Source of the DNA: DASUAS01 sp963809795
GTDB lineage: Bacteria; Actinomycetota; Acidimicrobiia; IMCC26256; DASPTH01
Direction of reading: 5' to 3'
Length of the DNA: 64,000 nucleotides
NCBI GenBank assembly: GCA_963809795.1
Contig: CAWELN010000005.1
Coordinates: 1 to 64,000, forward strand
Part shown: in pieces, positions 16,321 to 25,640 of the stretch
Layout: the number at the start of each line of letters is the position of its first letter
Numbering within the stretch: position 1 is the first letter of the stretch
The notes under the pieces: generated by a model
Told to the model about the DNA's origin: nothing
The model's database searches: none
The model's input: the letters and a program-made list of their open reading frames with translations, nothing else
Position numbers and translations under genes: made by a program

Positions 16321-16636
16321 AAGCGTTCGGCGGCCGCGCGTGCGAGCGCGGTGCCCTGGTCATGCGTCACGCCGTTGCCGGCGGCCAGATAGATGACGAG
16401 GCCGAACTGTCCATCACCGACCACGACGACGTCCTCGATCGCGCCGCAAGCACATGAGCGACGCGGCGTTGAGCCAGGTGACCCACTTTGCCAACGTAAC
16501 AGTGGATCGCGGCAGACACCGGACCGATGTAATCGGCCACCTTCGGCTCGGGGCCGGGTGGCACGGCGCGGAATAGCACAATCACCCCTTCGCCGGTTCC
16601 GGGCGTCACCGTCTTGCCGGTGATCCCCCGGCTCAT
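16317..16636 (-). pseudogene. Frameshifted small gene coupled to the DUF2207-like gene
   Basis: The 3' portion (AIEDVVVVGDGQFGLVIYLAAGNGVTHDQG..., ending 16317) is coding-like and its TGA overlaps the next GTG. The 5' portion reads well in another frame (GTGEGVIVLFRAVPPGPEP, then VADYIGPVSAAIH). The frames switch around 16440-16470. Total length would be about 100 residues, resembling a small domain but not identified. A frameshift or sequencing error is likely. Confidence 0.4.
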
Positions 16637-16827
16637 AGCGCTCGCGAGTCCCTGCAGCGCTCGTTGGCTGGTGCATTCGGATCCGAGAACACACACGAGT
16701 CATCGTTGTCCTTGGCCAGCATGACGGGCAACCCGGTGATGTCGTCCATCTGCGACACCCGTCCGACCGGGCAATCTGTGCGCTGCGTGTGCCTGATTCC
16801 CCAGGTGAACGCGGGTGCTGAGCCGAG

Positions 16828-17523
16828 TCACTCTGCCACGCGGGATGCGGAGTCGTGTGGCGGAACACCGGGGAGCGTCCCGCTGGTCGAGATAATGGCG
16901 TAACGGATGAAGGCGGATTCGTGGTGGAAGTCCTTGCGTCGTTGCCGCGCGATCGCCTGTGGATGTCCCGCGTCTGCATCGGCGTAGGCGTAGGCGGTCG
17001 CCGCTTCATCGCTGCTCCATACGGACACTGTCGACATGAACGGCCGGCGAGCCGGGCGAGAAGCGGCTGTCCCCCACACCAGGCCGTCGGCTTTGAGGGC
17101 GGCTCGCTCAGCTGGCCTGCTGGCTTGGAGGAACCGAAGCGTCTGGCTCATCCGCAGCCGACCGAGCGTCGTGACGATCACGGGCCCGTTGTGCTGCGTT
17201 ACCCTCGTACGCGGCACGGCGTCCGGCAGACCGGGCCAGGCTCCGAACGCCCGTAGCGGACGCAGGACGGCGTGGAAGCCATTGTCCGCGAAGCGCTGTG
17301 CGAGCGGGTGTGTGTCCGCGAAGGAAGCGCCGGCGTTTTCGTCATCCCACATCGCGAGCAACACGGCCTGACGCAGCCCTGGCGGTCTCTTGCTCGCCAA
17401 CGGAACAGTTGGTGCGATGTCAAGCCATCGCAAGCCGGGAACGTCGATTGGTGTCGGTCGGCGCCGGAGCGCCCGAAGCGTGGAAAGGATGCCGGTGTCG
17501 GCGACGTCGATCGTGGCGATCAT
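16828..17523 (-). CDS. Spheroidene monooxygenase (CrtA)-like protein
   Basis: 231 residues from MIATIDVAD (ATG 17523). Features that suggest CrtA-like proteins are the LRWLDIAP segment, AAERAALKADGLVWGTAAS, and the end FMSTVSVWSSDEAATAYAY followed by HPQAIARQRRKDFHHESAFIRY. CrtA is a ketolase of spheroidene; homologues in non-phototrophic actinobacteria have no proven substrate. No carotenoid genes are nearby, so the annotation describes fold, not pathway. Confidence 0.6.
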   Translation of the reverse strand: MIATIDVADTGILSTLRALRRRPTPIDVPGLRWLDIAPTVPLASKRPPGLRQAVLLAMWDDENAGASFADTHPLAQRFADNGFHAVLRPLRAFGAWPGLPDAVPRTRVTQHNGPVIVTTLGRLRMSQTLRFLQASRPAERAALKADGLVWGTAASRPARRPFMSTVSVWSSDEAATAYAYADADAGHPQAIARQRRKDFHHESAFIRYAIISTSGTLPGVPPHDSASRVAE

Positions 17524-17659
17524 CGAACCATCATCGATCGGCGAGGTGCGTGCGGGCAATCGCGACTCGGCCGCAACCGCGTCGCCGTGTGGCCTCCAAG
17601 AACGGCGCATAGTGCGCGCCGGGAAGCACGACGAGCTGCTCCACTCGTAGACCCCAACA

Positions 17660-17712
17660 GATCTGCCGATCGGCGCTCGCGTAAGCACGCCGAATCGGGC
17701 AATCTGGTGCGG
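17660..17712 (+). repeat. Dispersed hairpin element A, full copy
   Basis: GATCTGCCGATCGGCG, a loop GCTCGCGTAAGCA, then the right arm CGCCGAATCGGGCAATCTGG. Same family as 24334-24395. Confidence 0.75.
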
Positions 17713-17879
17713 CGAGTCGGCTCAGCGCGAAGCGGCTTCGAGAACGCCCGACGTGCCGATCTGAGCGGGCTGCTGGGCGCGGTAGGTGAGCGTTCGGCGC
17801 GTGCGTTCTGTGTTCGATTGTGGGCTGTCGCGGCGGCGGGAGCTGGTCGAGGGCGTACTGGTTTGAGAGGCGTACCGGG

Positions 17880-17922
17880 GCCCGTGTCGCTCTCACCCGA
17901 GAAGGGTGGGAGCGACACGGGC
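17880..17922 (-). terminator. Strong stem-loop after the M16-like gene
   Basis: A 19-bp stem (17880-17898 with 17904-17922, one mismatch) and a five-base loop GAGAA. It lies 18 bases beyond the stop at 17941 on the minus strand. No long U-tract, but the stability and position fit a transcription terminator. Confidence 0.7.
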
Positions 17923-17940
17923 GTTCGCAGGATCGACGGA

Positions 17941-19861
17941 TCAGCTCGCGGAGCGAACGCGAGCGGGCAGCTGCCGGTCGCGGTCGGCGAACCGATCACC
18001 GAGCATCTTCGTCAGCGCATCGCGAGCTAGATCCACTTGCTTCGGGAGCGGCAGGCGGAACTCGTAGGTCTCGCCCGAGTTCGTGCGGATGCGAAGTGAC
18101 CCCACGCGGCGGGCGACGACGACCCCGACTGTCCGACCGAGCTCGACGGACACGAGCGATTTCGCGCGCGATCCATCGATTGCGCGGGTCGAGGCTGAGG
18201 AGCGCGTCGTGATCAGCGGACCGGAGTGCCGCCATCCGCTCGTCGCTTTCGGGGTTTCCGCCGTCGTCGGAGACCACGAAGATCCCGTCCGTGTCGATGA
18301 CCAGGCTCACCCGATCCGCGCCGTGTCGACGCGAGCCCTTGCCCTCCACCAGCGTGATCGTGGCGAGCCAGCAGTCGTTCGCCCGCGCGCGGTCGTTGTC
18401 GGCCGTTGTCGGGATCGGGCGACGGAGCTGGATGAGCAGCGACGAATCGATGTTCTGTTCGAGCAGAGGTACGAGGTCCTCCCCGCCTCGCCAACTCGCC
18501 GGCGTCACCGACAGCACGTTGCCGGATCCGTCCACCACGTGGAAGGTGGAGCCCTCGACGAGGCAGGCTTCGATCTCCTGCCAGCGCATCGTGTGATGGT
18601 TGTGTTCGTCGAAATGTCGGGTAACGCCCCACGTCCCCGCGATCAGCTGCCCGCCAGCGCGGCCGGGGATCGGCTCGTACCGCTTGCCCGCCACGGGTCC
18701 CTTCTCCCACGACGCGTGGTGGGTCCACCCGTCGGGCACGGCTTCGCTCAGCACGGGTCCGAACGCGAGCGCCGTCGGCATCACGCGCTCAACCTCGGCG
18801 CGCACGTCGTCGGACGTGATGCTCTGCCACGCCTGCTCGCCTTCTGCCATGGTCGTCGGTTCGACACCGAAGAGCCGCCAACGCGCAGCCGCGTCGAGGT
18901 GCTCGACGATTCGCTCGGCCGTCGACGAGGTGAGCTCGCGGCCCTGACGTTGCGCGGCCAGCTCGCGTTCGGTTGGGCCGTGCGCGGCGACCTGCTCGAC
19001 CGCCGCGATCAGCTCGCTCAACACGCGATCCAGCTCCCCATCGACTCCGTCGGCGGTGATGCCCCAGAATTGGGTGGTCGCGTCGAGGCGAAGCATCGTC
19101 GCCGACACCGAGTAGCTCAGCGCGGCTGCGCGTAGCCGGTCGAACGCCTCTTGACGGATCGCCTCGGCCGCAGCTGCCGTGGTCCACGACGCCTCCGCGA
19201 GGAACGACACTCCGACCGGTGACCGGTCGAGCGGGACGAGCGCGCGTGCCGGCGTCCGCGGCTCCGGGCATCGCGGCCCCGAAACCTTCGGACCCGCGGG
19301 CAGCGAAGCCAGCGAGAGGCCCGCTGGAAGCGGACCGGAGCACCACAGCACCGCGTTGGCCGCGGTGAAACGCGCCTTCGCCCACGCCGCGACGTCGTCG
19401 CGGTCGAGGGTGCGGAAGCCGATCTCGGCCCAGTTGCAGAGTCCACCCCCACGGGGGCCGAATCGCTCCTCGAGATCCCCGCCGAACGGCGAGCGCATCC
19501 GCCCGTTCGCTTCGATCTGCATCACGCGGAGCTCGTCGTCCAGGCGATCCAGCGGCAGCGCCGCGAGGTTGCCCGTCACGAACTCAAGAAATCCGGCGAC
19601 CTGCTCCGGAGTGCCGGCAACCCAGAACCGCGTCATCAGCGTGTCCACGGAGCCGTTGATCAGGCGTGCCGACTGCGCGTCGGAACCGTGGAGCGCGAGG
19701 TGCTCGACGACGTGGTTGATCCCGCGGTTGTGCAGCGACTCGTCGACGATGCCCGAACCGAACGCAAGGCATGCGCGCAGCGGCCCGGGTACCAGTCCCG
19801 CGTCGACGGTGAGGGTCGCGACGCCGTCGACTTCCTTCCAGTGCATGGTGTGTTCTTCCAT
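17941..19861 (-). CDS. M16-type zinc peptidase-like protein, frameshift near C-terminus
   Basis: About 640 residues once a frameshift is corrected. Inverted zinc motif HVVEH at residues 50-54 (HxxEH) with glutamates at about 110-117 as third-ligand candidates. Overall layout is a single-chain M16 (insulinase/processing-peptidase) module. The frame that starts at 19861 drifts after NRWIARE. One base in the TTT at 18160-18162 must be removed to continue into VSVELGRTVGVVVARRVGSL, which ends at 17941 close to a strong terminator. ATG 19846 (preceded by GGAAGA) is an alternative start. Four bases after rtcB, same operon. Confidence 0.72.
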
Positions 19862-19865
19862 CGTC

Positions 19866-21044
19866 TCAGCCCTTGTAGTTGAGGATCTGCGTTAGTCGAT
19901 GCGTCACGCGCACGAGGTCGGCCTGCTGGGCGAGGACGGCCTCGATGTCCTTGTACGCATCGGGGTGCTCATCGACGAGGCGCGCCGCGTCCTTCGCGAG
20001 CCAGGTCTTGCCCTCCATGCGCTGTGCCAGCGAGTCGGTCGTCAGCTCGCGCTTCGCCTGGGTGCGCGACATCCGGCGGCCGGCGCCGTGCGCGCACGAG
20101 TACCACGACGCTTCGTTCCCGAGCCCGTCCACGAGGTACGTCGCGGTGCCCATCGAGCCGGGAATGATCCCGCGGTCGCCGACGCGCGCGCGGATGGCTC
20201 CCTTGCGGGTAACCCACACGTCTCGCGGCGCGCCGTCGATGAGATGCGCCTCGAGCTGCGCGTAGTTGTGATGAGCGTTGACACGGTCGAGCTCTCGGCC
20301 GTGGCCGACGTAGGCGAAGAGCTGCTCGAGGGCGGCGTGCATCATCGCATCACGCGATCCCGCCGCATACGCCTGCAGCCACTGGAGATCCGCCACGTAC
20401 GCGTCGAACGCGGGCGTGCCCGCGACCACCCACGCGAGATCCGGATCCTCCAGCTTGTAGCCCTCGACCACCTGGGCGAAGTCGCGCTTGGCTGCCTTGA
20501 TGTGCCCCTGGGCGAGCTCGTTGCCGATGCCGCGCGACCCGGAGTGGAGTACGAACCACACCGCGTCGCGCTCGTCGACACTGAGCTCGGCGAAGTGGTT
20601 GCCGGACCCGAGCGTCGCGAACTGCACCGCCGCGCGGCTGCGCTGCTTCTCGTTCAGGTGCTCGGGCATGGGGTGCTCCGCGAACCAGCGGTCACCGCGT
20701 CGATCCACCTCGGCGTGGCTGCGGCCGACGCCGGCGGGGATCGTCGCAGCGATGAGATCGAGCAGGGGCGCGAGATCGTCCGGCAGTGCGTCGGCCGTCA
20801 GGTCGGTGCGGGCCGCGATCATGCCGCAGCCGACGTCGACGCCGACCGCCGACGGCACGAGTGCGCCGTCGGTGGCGATCACGGAGCCGACAGTGGCGCC
20901 AATGCCGACGTGCGCGTCGGGCATGAGCGCGAGCGGTCCCGCGAGGATCGGCAGACGCGCGGTGCGCGACGCCTGCACAACGGTGCGCTCGTCGAGGTCG
21001 AGCGCCCATGAGCGGATGTTGGGTGAAGGGTTCGAAGCAGACAT
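19866..21044 (-). CDS. rtcB: RtcB-family RNA ligase
   Basis: 392 residues with the family motifs in order: LMPDAHVGIGATVGSV, VGVDVGCGM (metal cysteine), LGSGNHF, VLHSGSRGIG, VNAHHNYA (metal histidines), and YSCAHGAGRRMSRTQA containing the histidine that becomes guanylylated. RtcB joins 2',3'-cyclic phosphate or 3'-phosphate ends to 5'-OH ends using GTP and manganese, in RNA repair or tRNA restart after cleavage. No archease, RtcR or RtcA is nearby; instead it is followed at four bases by an M16-like peptidase. The leader carries attenuator-like hairpins. Confidence 0.92.
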   Translation of the reverse strand: MSASNPSPNIRSWALDLDERTVVQASRTARLPILAGPLALMPDAHVGIGATVGSVIATDGALVPSAVGVDVGCGMIAARTDLTADALPDDLAPLLDLIAATIPAGVGRSHAEVDRRGDRWFAEHPMPEHLNEKQRSRAAVQFATLGSGNHFAELSVDERDAVWFVLHSGSRGIGNELAQGHIKAAKRDFAQVVEGYKLEDPDLAWVVAGTPAFDAYVADLQWLQAYAAGSRDAMMHAALEQLFAYVGHGRELDRVNAHHNYAQLEAHLIDGAPRDVWVTRKGAIRARVGDRGIIPGSMGTATYLVDGLGNEASWYSCAHGAGRRMSRTQAKRELTTDSLAQRMEGKTWLAKDAARLVDEHPDAYKDIEAVLAQQADLVRVTHRLTQILNYKG

Positions 21045-21091
21045 GGTTGATGAACTCTCGGTTCGGATTTCTCAGGAGGACATGAACGAAG

Positions 21092-21177
21092 AAAGCCGCC
21101 TCCGGAGCACGGAGACGGCTTGCGCATACACCTGGGACCCGACGACTCGGGTTCGTCAGCTGCTACGGATCATCTCC
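21092..21177 (-). promoter_or_regulatory. Candidate attenuator in the rtcB leader
   Basis: On the minus-strand transcript a 12-bp stem (21110-21121 with 21093-21104, one wobble, five-base loop) is followed by TTTCTTCG, resembling an intrinsic terminator 50 bases before rtcB. An earlier segment, GGAGATG (21171-21177), can instead pair with CGTCTCC (21111-21117), enclosing a small hairpin ACCCGA/TCGGGT (21137-21152) and disrupting the terminator. Two mutually exclusive folds are the hallmark of attenuation or a riboswitch. Ligand unknown. Confidence 0.55.
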
Positions 21178-21179
21178 TG

Positions 21180-21639
21180 AGCTCCAGTGATTCCGGCCTC
21201 GTCAACGCGATGGAACGCGCGAAACGACGAGCCCGACAAGCGGGTGCTCGCAGTGTTCGTTGACTCGTCGTTCGTTCCATCGGCATTCCTCGTTTGCACG
21301 GACAGGTGCTCGATCATGACGGCGCGCGTCGTGCATGTCAATCGATTTCCCGCGTCGACGGTCACAGATCTGCGCTCAAGCCGACGGCCACCTGAATCAC
21401 CGAAGGGCGCGCTTCCGTCCTGATTCTGGGGCTAGCTCCAGCTCACCCTGTGGTAGGGCGAATCGCTCGTACCTGCCATCGCCACTTCAAGTTGCTGATG
21501 CGACCATGGCTCCATGGCGCTTCCTCAGCGTGTCCTGAGCGCGACGAGTTGGACTCGACGCTTCTTTCCGGCAGTCGACTGCCGGCGCCTGCCGCCCGCC
21601 ATGCCGACCCGTGATACTCGCCTCGGTGTTGGCACGCCG
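21180..21639. other. Intergenic region, no gene recognised
   Basis: About 460 bases between the rtcB leader and an IS3 remnant. It should hold the rtcB promoter (minus strand). I see no convincing coding frame or repeat. Confidence 0.4.
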
Positions 21640-21846
21640 AAATGACCGGCGACACGGTGCGCGCAACGCGGTGGTCGAAGCGTTCTGGGCCACCCTCAAA
21701 CGCGAGCTTGCCGGGATCCACGGCACGACCACCTGGACGACCCGCGCCGAGCTGCGCTCCGCGGTCTTCGACTACATCGAGGGCTTCTACAACCCGAACC
21801 GAATCCAACGACGGCTTGGCCACTGGCTGAGCGTGACGCGGCTGCA
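21640..21846 (+). pseudogene. IS3-family transposase (integrase core) C-terminal fragment
   Basis: Encodes RNAVVEAFWATLKRELAGIH, then VFDYIEGFYNPNRIQRRLGHWLS, the end of an rve_3 integrase domain with the catalytic glutamate in VVEAFW. The DD residues and the OrfA part are missing, and the frame continues into unrelated sequence. A decayed insertion sequence. Confidence 0.85.
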
Positions 21847-22045
21847 AAACGCCCGATGTGCCGCTCTGGGCGGCCTGGCTTGGCGATCGCGTGAATATTC
21901 GGTGCGCTGATCTGTGCGTGGCCCGCGACCGCCGAGCAGCAGATCGGTGCGCGTTAGGCCGTAGGCAAGGTGCTCGGTGCGTCGATGTCGAAATCCGATT
22001 CGCCAGAGTCAACGTACGTAGGGGTAGATGTCGAGGAGGTGTCCC

Positions 22046-22405
22046 ATGATCGACCGTGTGCAGGCGCTCGCGGTGGCAGAAGAATGGCTCGACGCGTGGA
22101 ATTCGCATGATCCCGAAAGAGTCGTCGCGCACTTTACCGAGGATGTCGTTGTGCGTTCACCGCTCGCCGGACAGCTACGGCCTCGATCAAACGGAGAACT
22201 CCACGGCAAAGAGGAGGTGCTGTCGTACTACCGAGATGGGCTTGCGGCGTCGTCAGGCCTCCAGTTCTCGCTGGTCGATGTCTGCACCGGCATCGAGGAC
22301 GTGACGATCGTTTACCGCAACCAGCGCGGTGTGCTCGTCGTGGAAGCCTTGACGTTGCGCAGCGACCGGCTCGCGTGCGAAGTGCGCGTCAGCTATGGCG
22401 CGTGA
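22046..22405 (+). CDS. SnoaL-like / NTF2-fold protein
   Basis: 119 residues from MIDRVQ; GAGGAGG precedes the ATG. The start ALAVAEEWLDAWNSHDPERVVAHFTEDVVVRSPLA is the typical SnoaL/NTF2-like opening helix and strand, with a D and R/H lining the cavity. The end VVEALTLRSDRLACEVRVSYGA completes the cone fold. Such proteins act as isomerases, hydrolases or binding modules. Orphan here. Confidence 0.82.
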   Translation: MIDRVQALAVAEEWLDAWNSHDPERVVAHFTEDVVVRSPLAGQLRPRSNGELHGKEEVLSYYRDGLAASSGLQFSLVDVCTGIEDVTIVYRNQRGVLVVEALTLRSDRLACEVRVSYGA

Positions 22406-22610
22406 TCGCCGACATGTCGTAGCCCGTGCTTCAACCACCTTGCGCCCGGCCCCCGAGGTCGTCTTCGCGTCGCCGGGCGATTGGTAGCGGTATGTAGGGC
22501 GGTCGGCATCGAGCGCGTCTGGTTTTGAAAGAGGGGCCGGTGTTTGGAAGCTCCCATCTCCGCCCGCAACAGAACACCACCACCGCGGGCCAGACCAGGC
22601 CGTCCCAGAA

Positions 22611-22713
22611 CCGGCGCTCTGTCGCGTCCACCGGCCAACCGGGCACGGATGGCGGCCGCGCCAGAGCTGCCGTTCGGCGTTCGCGTAACCACGCCGGACC
22701 GGGCAATATGTCG
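22611..22713 (+). repeat. Dispersed repeats B and A in tandem
   Basis: 22611-22671 is nearly identical to 30289-30349 (both contain GTCGCGTCCACCGGCCAACC). It runs directly into a copy of hairpin element A (22658-22713: GAGCTGCCGTTCGGCGTTCG, then CACGCCGGACCGGGCAATAT). At 30.3 kb the B segment is present without a complete A. Confidence 0.7.
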
Positions 22714-22752
22714 TGCGTCGGCCCATGAGCCGACCGTCAAGTACGGAGGGCC

Positions 22753-23343
22753 GTGGTTGTGCGAGCGCGTCTTTTCCTCGTCGCACTAGCGCTCGTAACT
22801 GTGTCTCTGAGCACTCTTTCTCGGACAGCGGCTGCGAAGACCGTTTCGCCTGGCACCTACGTGTCGCGGCTCTGCACGGTGGTCGACGACTGGGCACACA
22901 ACATCGAGGCTGCGCGCCAGAACGCGGACGCTGCGCTAGCAGGTGTCACGAGTCTCGATGCTGCGAAGAAGGTCTTGATGACGGCTGAACAAAGACTCCT
23001 CGCGGACACTGACCAGGCTGTGAAGGCGTTGCAGCGGGCCGGGGCACCCAGGGTCCCGAACGGGAAGAAGGTCGCAAGCCGCGGGCTCGCTGGCATGACG
23101 TTGGTCAGACAGGCCTTTGAGCGGCAAGTCAGAGAAGCGGCCGCGGTTCCAACCGATGACGCGACGGCGTTCCAGACGGCGGTGCAGAACATCTCGAGCA
23201 ACGCGGACCCTGCAATCACGAAGTTCACCACGTTGTTCAACAGTGTCGGTCGGCTCGACACGAGCGGAAAGCTGAGCCGCGAGGTGACGCACCGACGAGC
23301 ATGTATCGCGCTATCCAATGGCTCGGCTACGACGACGACGTAG
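22753..23343 (+). CDS. Secreted hypothetical protein
   Basis: 196 residues. GTG 22753 follows ACGGAGG. A signal peptide (residues 1-28, cleavage near TAAAKT) is followed by an alpha-helical, alanine-rich mature part with two cysteines (one near the mature N-terminus, one near the C-terminus). No known domain recognised. Likely extracellular or cell-wall-associated. Confidence 0.65.
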   Translation: MVVRARLFLVALALVTVSLSTLSRTAAAKTVSPGTYVSRLCTVVDDWAHNIEAARQNADAALAGVTSLDAAKKVLMTAEQRLLADTDQAVKALQRAGAPRVPNGKKVASRGLAGMTLVRQAFERQVREAAAVPTDDATAFQTAVQNISSNADPAITKFTTLFNSVGRLDTSGKLSREVTHRRACIALSNGSATTTT

Positions 23344-23460
23344 CACCGTCGGTCGCCATTTCTGCCGCTCGGCGTGAACCTGGCATTGCCAGACCTGGCG
23401 ACGCGAAAGACTGTCCTCGTGGCCCGCAGGTGGAGACCTCCAGCAAATCGCGACTGGCCG

Positions 23461-23829
23461 ATGCAACCGGCCGAAGTCGTCGCAGCGATACACGATGCAG
23501 GTGTCCAGAGTCCGAGCGTCGTGAGCCGAGCCGAGCAGCCTCAGTATCCGCACGACGACGACACGGTGCTCCAGGTGCACTGGAGCGAGACCAACGCACT
23601 CGGTGGACCACTCTCGGACGGGGCGGCGCAGTTCATCTCGGTCACCATCAATCACGTCCCCGTCATCCACCTAGCAGAGATCAGACGCGCAATGAGCGAG
23701 GACGGCGTGCCGAGCCTGATTGGCTGGCTGCGAGATGCTGAACGCGCCCCGGAAGGCTGGCGGATCACAGGGCCTCACGGACGCATTTGGCACTGGAAGC
23801 ACGACGGCCTCGTCGTCGAAGACACCTAG
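23461..23829 (+). CDS. Hypothetical protein
   Basis: 122 residues from MQPAEVV (ATG 23461); the frame is open back to 23374. Protein-like composition with several tryptophans: VHWSETNALGGPLSDGAAQF, HVPVIHLAEIRRAM, EGWRITGPHGRIWHWKHDG. No signal peptide. Not recognised. It lies directly upstream of a copy of element A. Confidence 0.5.
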   Translation: MQPAEVVAAIHDAGVQSPSVVSRAEQPQYPHDDDTVLQVHWSETNALGGPLSDGAAQFISVTINHVPVIHLAEIRRAMSEDGVPSLIGWLRDAERAPEGWRITGPHGRIWHWKHDGLVVEDT

Positions 23830-23848
23830 AGGAGAGCGCGAGCGGGAC

Positions 23849-23907
23849 GCGCCAGAACTGGCGATCGGCGGTCGCGTAAGCACGCCGGTTCGGGCAATCT
23901 GGCGCTG
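23849..23907 (+). repeat. Dispersed hairpin element A, full copy
   Basis: CGCCAGAACTGGCGATCGGCG, loop GTCGCGTAAGCA, right arm CGCCGGTTCGGGCAATCTGG. The arms are complementary with a few mismatches. Confidence 0.7.
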
Positions 23908-24008
23908 CTGAGACTGACCTGCGGCCGAGTTAGCTGGTGACCGAAGACTCCGTGCGTTCCAGCATCAGGGTTTCCTTCCTTCGGTCGCTCGTCTCTGGAC
24001 CGATCGCA

Positions 24009-24239
24009 TCAGCGCGTGTAGGAGGAGCCTTCTGCGGTGACCAGCCATTCGAGCGCGAGCTCGGCGACCTCCCGAGTGTCGAACTCGGCGAGGATCACCT
24101 CGCCCTCGTACGCGATCGAACCGCGGATCGCCCACGTCCGCTGATCGATCGGCACAAGACTGCACCACGCCTCGCGGCGCTCCGCGAGCAGCTCCTGCAG
24201 GATAAGCACGGCCGATGCCGGAAGCTCGGGGAGCGTCAC
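24009..24239 (-). CDS. Small hypothetical protein
   Basis: 76 residues from GTG 24239, preceded by AAGGGAGA. Sequence ELPASAVLILQELLAERREAW, then VPIDQRTWAIRGSIAYEGEVILAEFDTREVAELALEWLV reads as helix-strand-strand-helix. Not recognised. The longer open frame upstream runs through element A and is unlikely to be coding. Confidence 0.55.
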   Translation of the reverse strand: MTLPELPASAVLILQELLAERREAWCSLVPIDQRTWAIRGSIAYEGEVILAEFDTREVAELALEWLVTAEGSSYTR

Positions 24240-24333
24240 AGCGGTCTCCCTTCTTCTCCATGGCGGTTTGCCGACGATCCGCGGGCGGGACAAGTCTTGC
24301 AAACAACGCCTCGTGACGCGTCGAGACCGGGCG

Positions 24334-24395
24334 AGCGCGCCGGATCTGCCGTTCGGCGTTCGCGTAGGCACGCCGGATCGGGCAATCTGGCGCGT
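24334..24395 (+). repeat. Dispersed hairpin element A, best-conserved copy
   Basis: Left arm CGCGCCGGATCTGCCGTT with CGGCG, loop TTCGCGTAGGCA, right arm CGCCGGATCGGGCAATCTGG with CGCG. The arms pair over about 20 bases with internal mismatches. This copy defines the family used elsewhere in this annotation. Confidence 0.8.
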
Positions 24396-24435
24396 CCGCG
24401 GCGCGTTCGCGTCGCCCCTCTGAACGAGCGCCGAA

Positions 24436-24505
24436 GTGCCGATCTGTCGCGGCGGGTGAGCCGTCAATTGCCGCGATCTTGGCCGCGCGTTCTGGCGCGT
24501 CCCTG
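24436..24505 (+). repeat. Dispersed repeat C, copy 1
   Basis: Shares GTCGCGGCG-GTGAGCCGTC and CGCGATCTTGG with 27337-27415. Each copy also contains TTC-GGCGCGTC further on. Non-coding in both places. Confidence 0.6.
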
Positions 24506-24629
24506 ACCGGCACTTCTGGGGCTACCCCAGCAAGTCCGATCTCGCGGTCTTACGAGTCGCGCGGCGCCGTAGCGAGTGCCGTCTGACCCACCTGCTCAAG
24601 GTCGCCACGCCCGACGGAGGACCTGCGGC

Positions 24630-25607
24630 TCATGTCAGCGCGGGTTCGAGGTAGCCGCCGTCGGTCTCGAGCAAGCCGGTGAGCAGCCGGTCCGGGCGCC
24701 AATCTTCGAACCGGTCCTCGGTCCGGTCGCGGCCGAGCCAGATCTCGAGATCGCGGAGCTGGTCGAGCACCGCGGCGCCCAGGAGCAGCGCGCGACCGTG
24801 GACTGGATCCCGTTCACGAGCTGCGATGGCGAACGCGGCCGCGCCGGCGTCGTTGTCGGACCGCTGCCCATCCTCGGATACGAGGGCCTCGCACACCAAC
24901 CGGCACAGGTCGATCTCCACCGGGCCCAGCACGGCGAACTCGAAGTCGAGGAGGGCGACCACCTCGCCGTCCCACAGCGCGTTCATCAGCGCGAGGTCGC
25001 CGTGGTTGACGACCTGCTCGACGACGGGCGCGGCTCGGTAGTAGTCGCCGATGATCTCGTGGAACCGCGACCGCTGCACATCCGGCAGACCCAACGCAGC
25101 ACTGACGCGATCGGCTGCGGCCGTCGCGTCGTCAGCTGTTGCCGGTATGAAGCCCGCGTGCGATCCGACGAGCAGACGGAGCGAGGGCGTGGCGTCGTGC
25201 ACGAGCCGCACGCGCGCCCACAGCTGGCGGATCGCTCGACGCCGCTCCTCGGGTGTCAGCGTGGGCCACGCCTCGTGCAGGTTCTGGCCTCGAACCTCCT
25301 CGGTCACGATCCAGTCATGACCCTCGATCGTGCCCACCCCGAGGATCTTCGGGTGTCCGACCTCGGGCGGCAGCGCGCGCACGAGCGCGACCTCGGCGGC
25401 CATGCCGTCGACGACCGACGTGTTCGCGATCCGCACGGCGAGGCCACTACCGACCCAGGTCGCGTTCGAGATCCCGAGAGCCCGCCGCATCCCGCGGAGA
25501 TCACCGCCGTGCTGGGCGACGACTTGGGCAGCCAGAGACCGGACGACGGCAGCCTCCGTCGGGTCGCCGTGCTGGTCGAGCCAGTGCGTATCCGCCTCGG
25601 GCTCCTT
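24630..25607 (-). CDS. APH-family phosphotransferase
   Basis: About 325 residues. Kinase signature HGDLALMN (Brenner motif, catalytic Asp) and LDFEFAVLGPVEIDL (DFE metal motif). The N-lobe has WVGSGLAVRIANTS and the hinge DWIVTEEVRGQNLHEAWP. I start at ATG 25607 (MKEPEADTHW); the frame is open to a TTG at 25640. The substrate could be an aminoglycoside, a macrolide, a small metabolite or an acyl-CoA-pathway hydroxyl. No resistance context. Confidence 0.85.
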   Translation of the reverse strand, partial: KEPEADTHWLDQHGDPTEAAVVRSLAAQVVAQHGGDLRGMRRALGISNATWVGSGLAVRIANTSVVDGMAAEVALVRALPPEVGHPKILGVGTIEGHDWIVTEEVRGQNLHEAWPTLTPEERRRAIRQLWARVRLVHDATPSLRLLVGSHAGFIPATADDATAAADRVSAALGLPDVQRSRFHEIIGDYYRAAPVVEQVVNHGDLALMNALWDGEVVALLDFEFAVLGPVEIDLCRLVCEALVSEDGQRSDNDAGAAAFAIAARERDPVHGRALLLGAAVLDQLRDLEIWLGRDRTEDRFEDWRPDRLLTGLLETDGGYLEPALT

Positions 25608-25640
25608 CATCGCTGGGGCGACCAGTTGTGAATACCCCAA

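Noticed and set aside
21092..21180. tRNA or tRNA-like gene upstream of rtcB
   Set aside because: A 7-bp outer stem and GGTTCG are present, but no D-arm, anticodon arm or T-arm fit. An alternative-fold leader explains it better.
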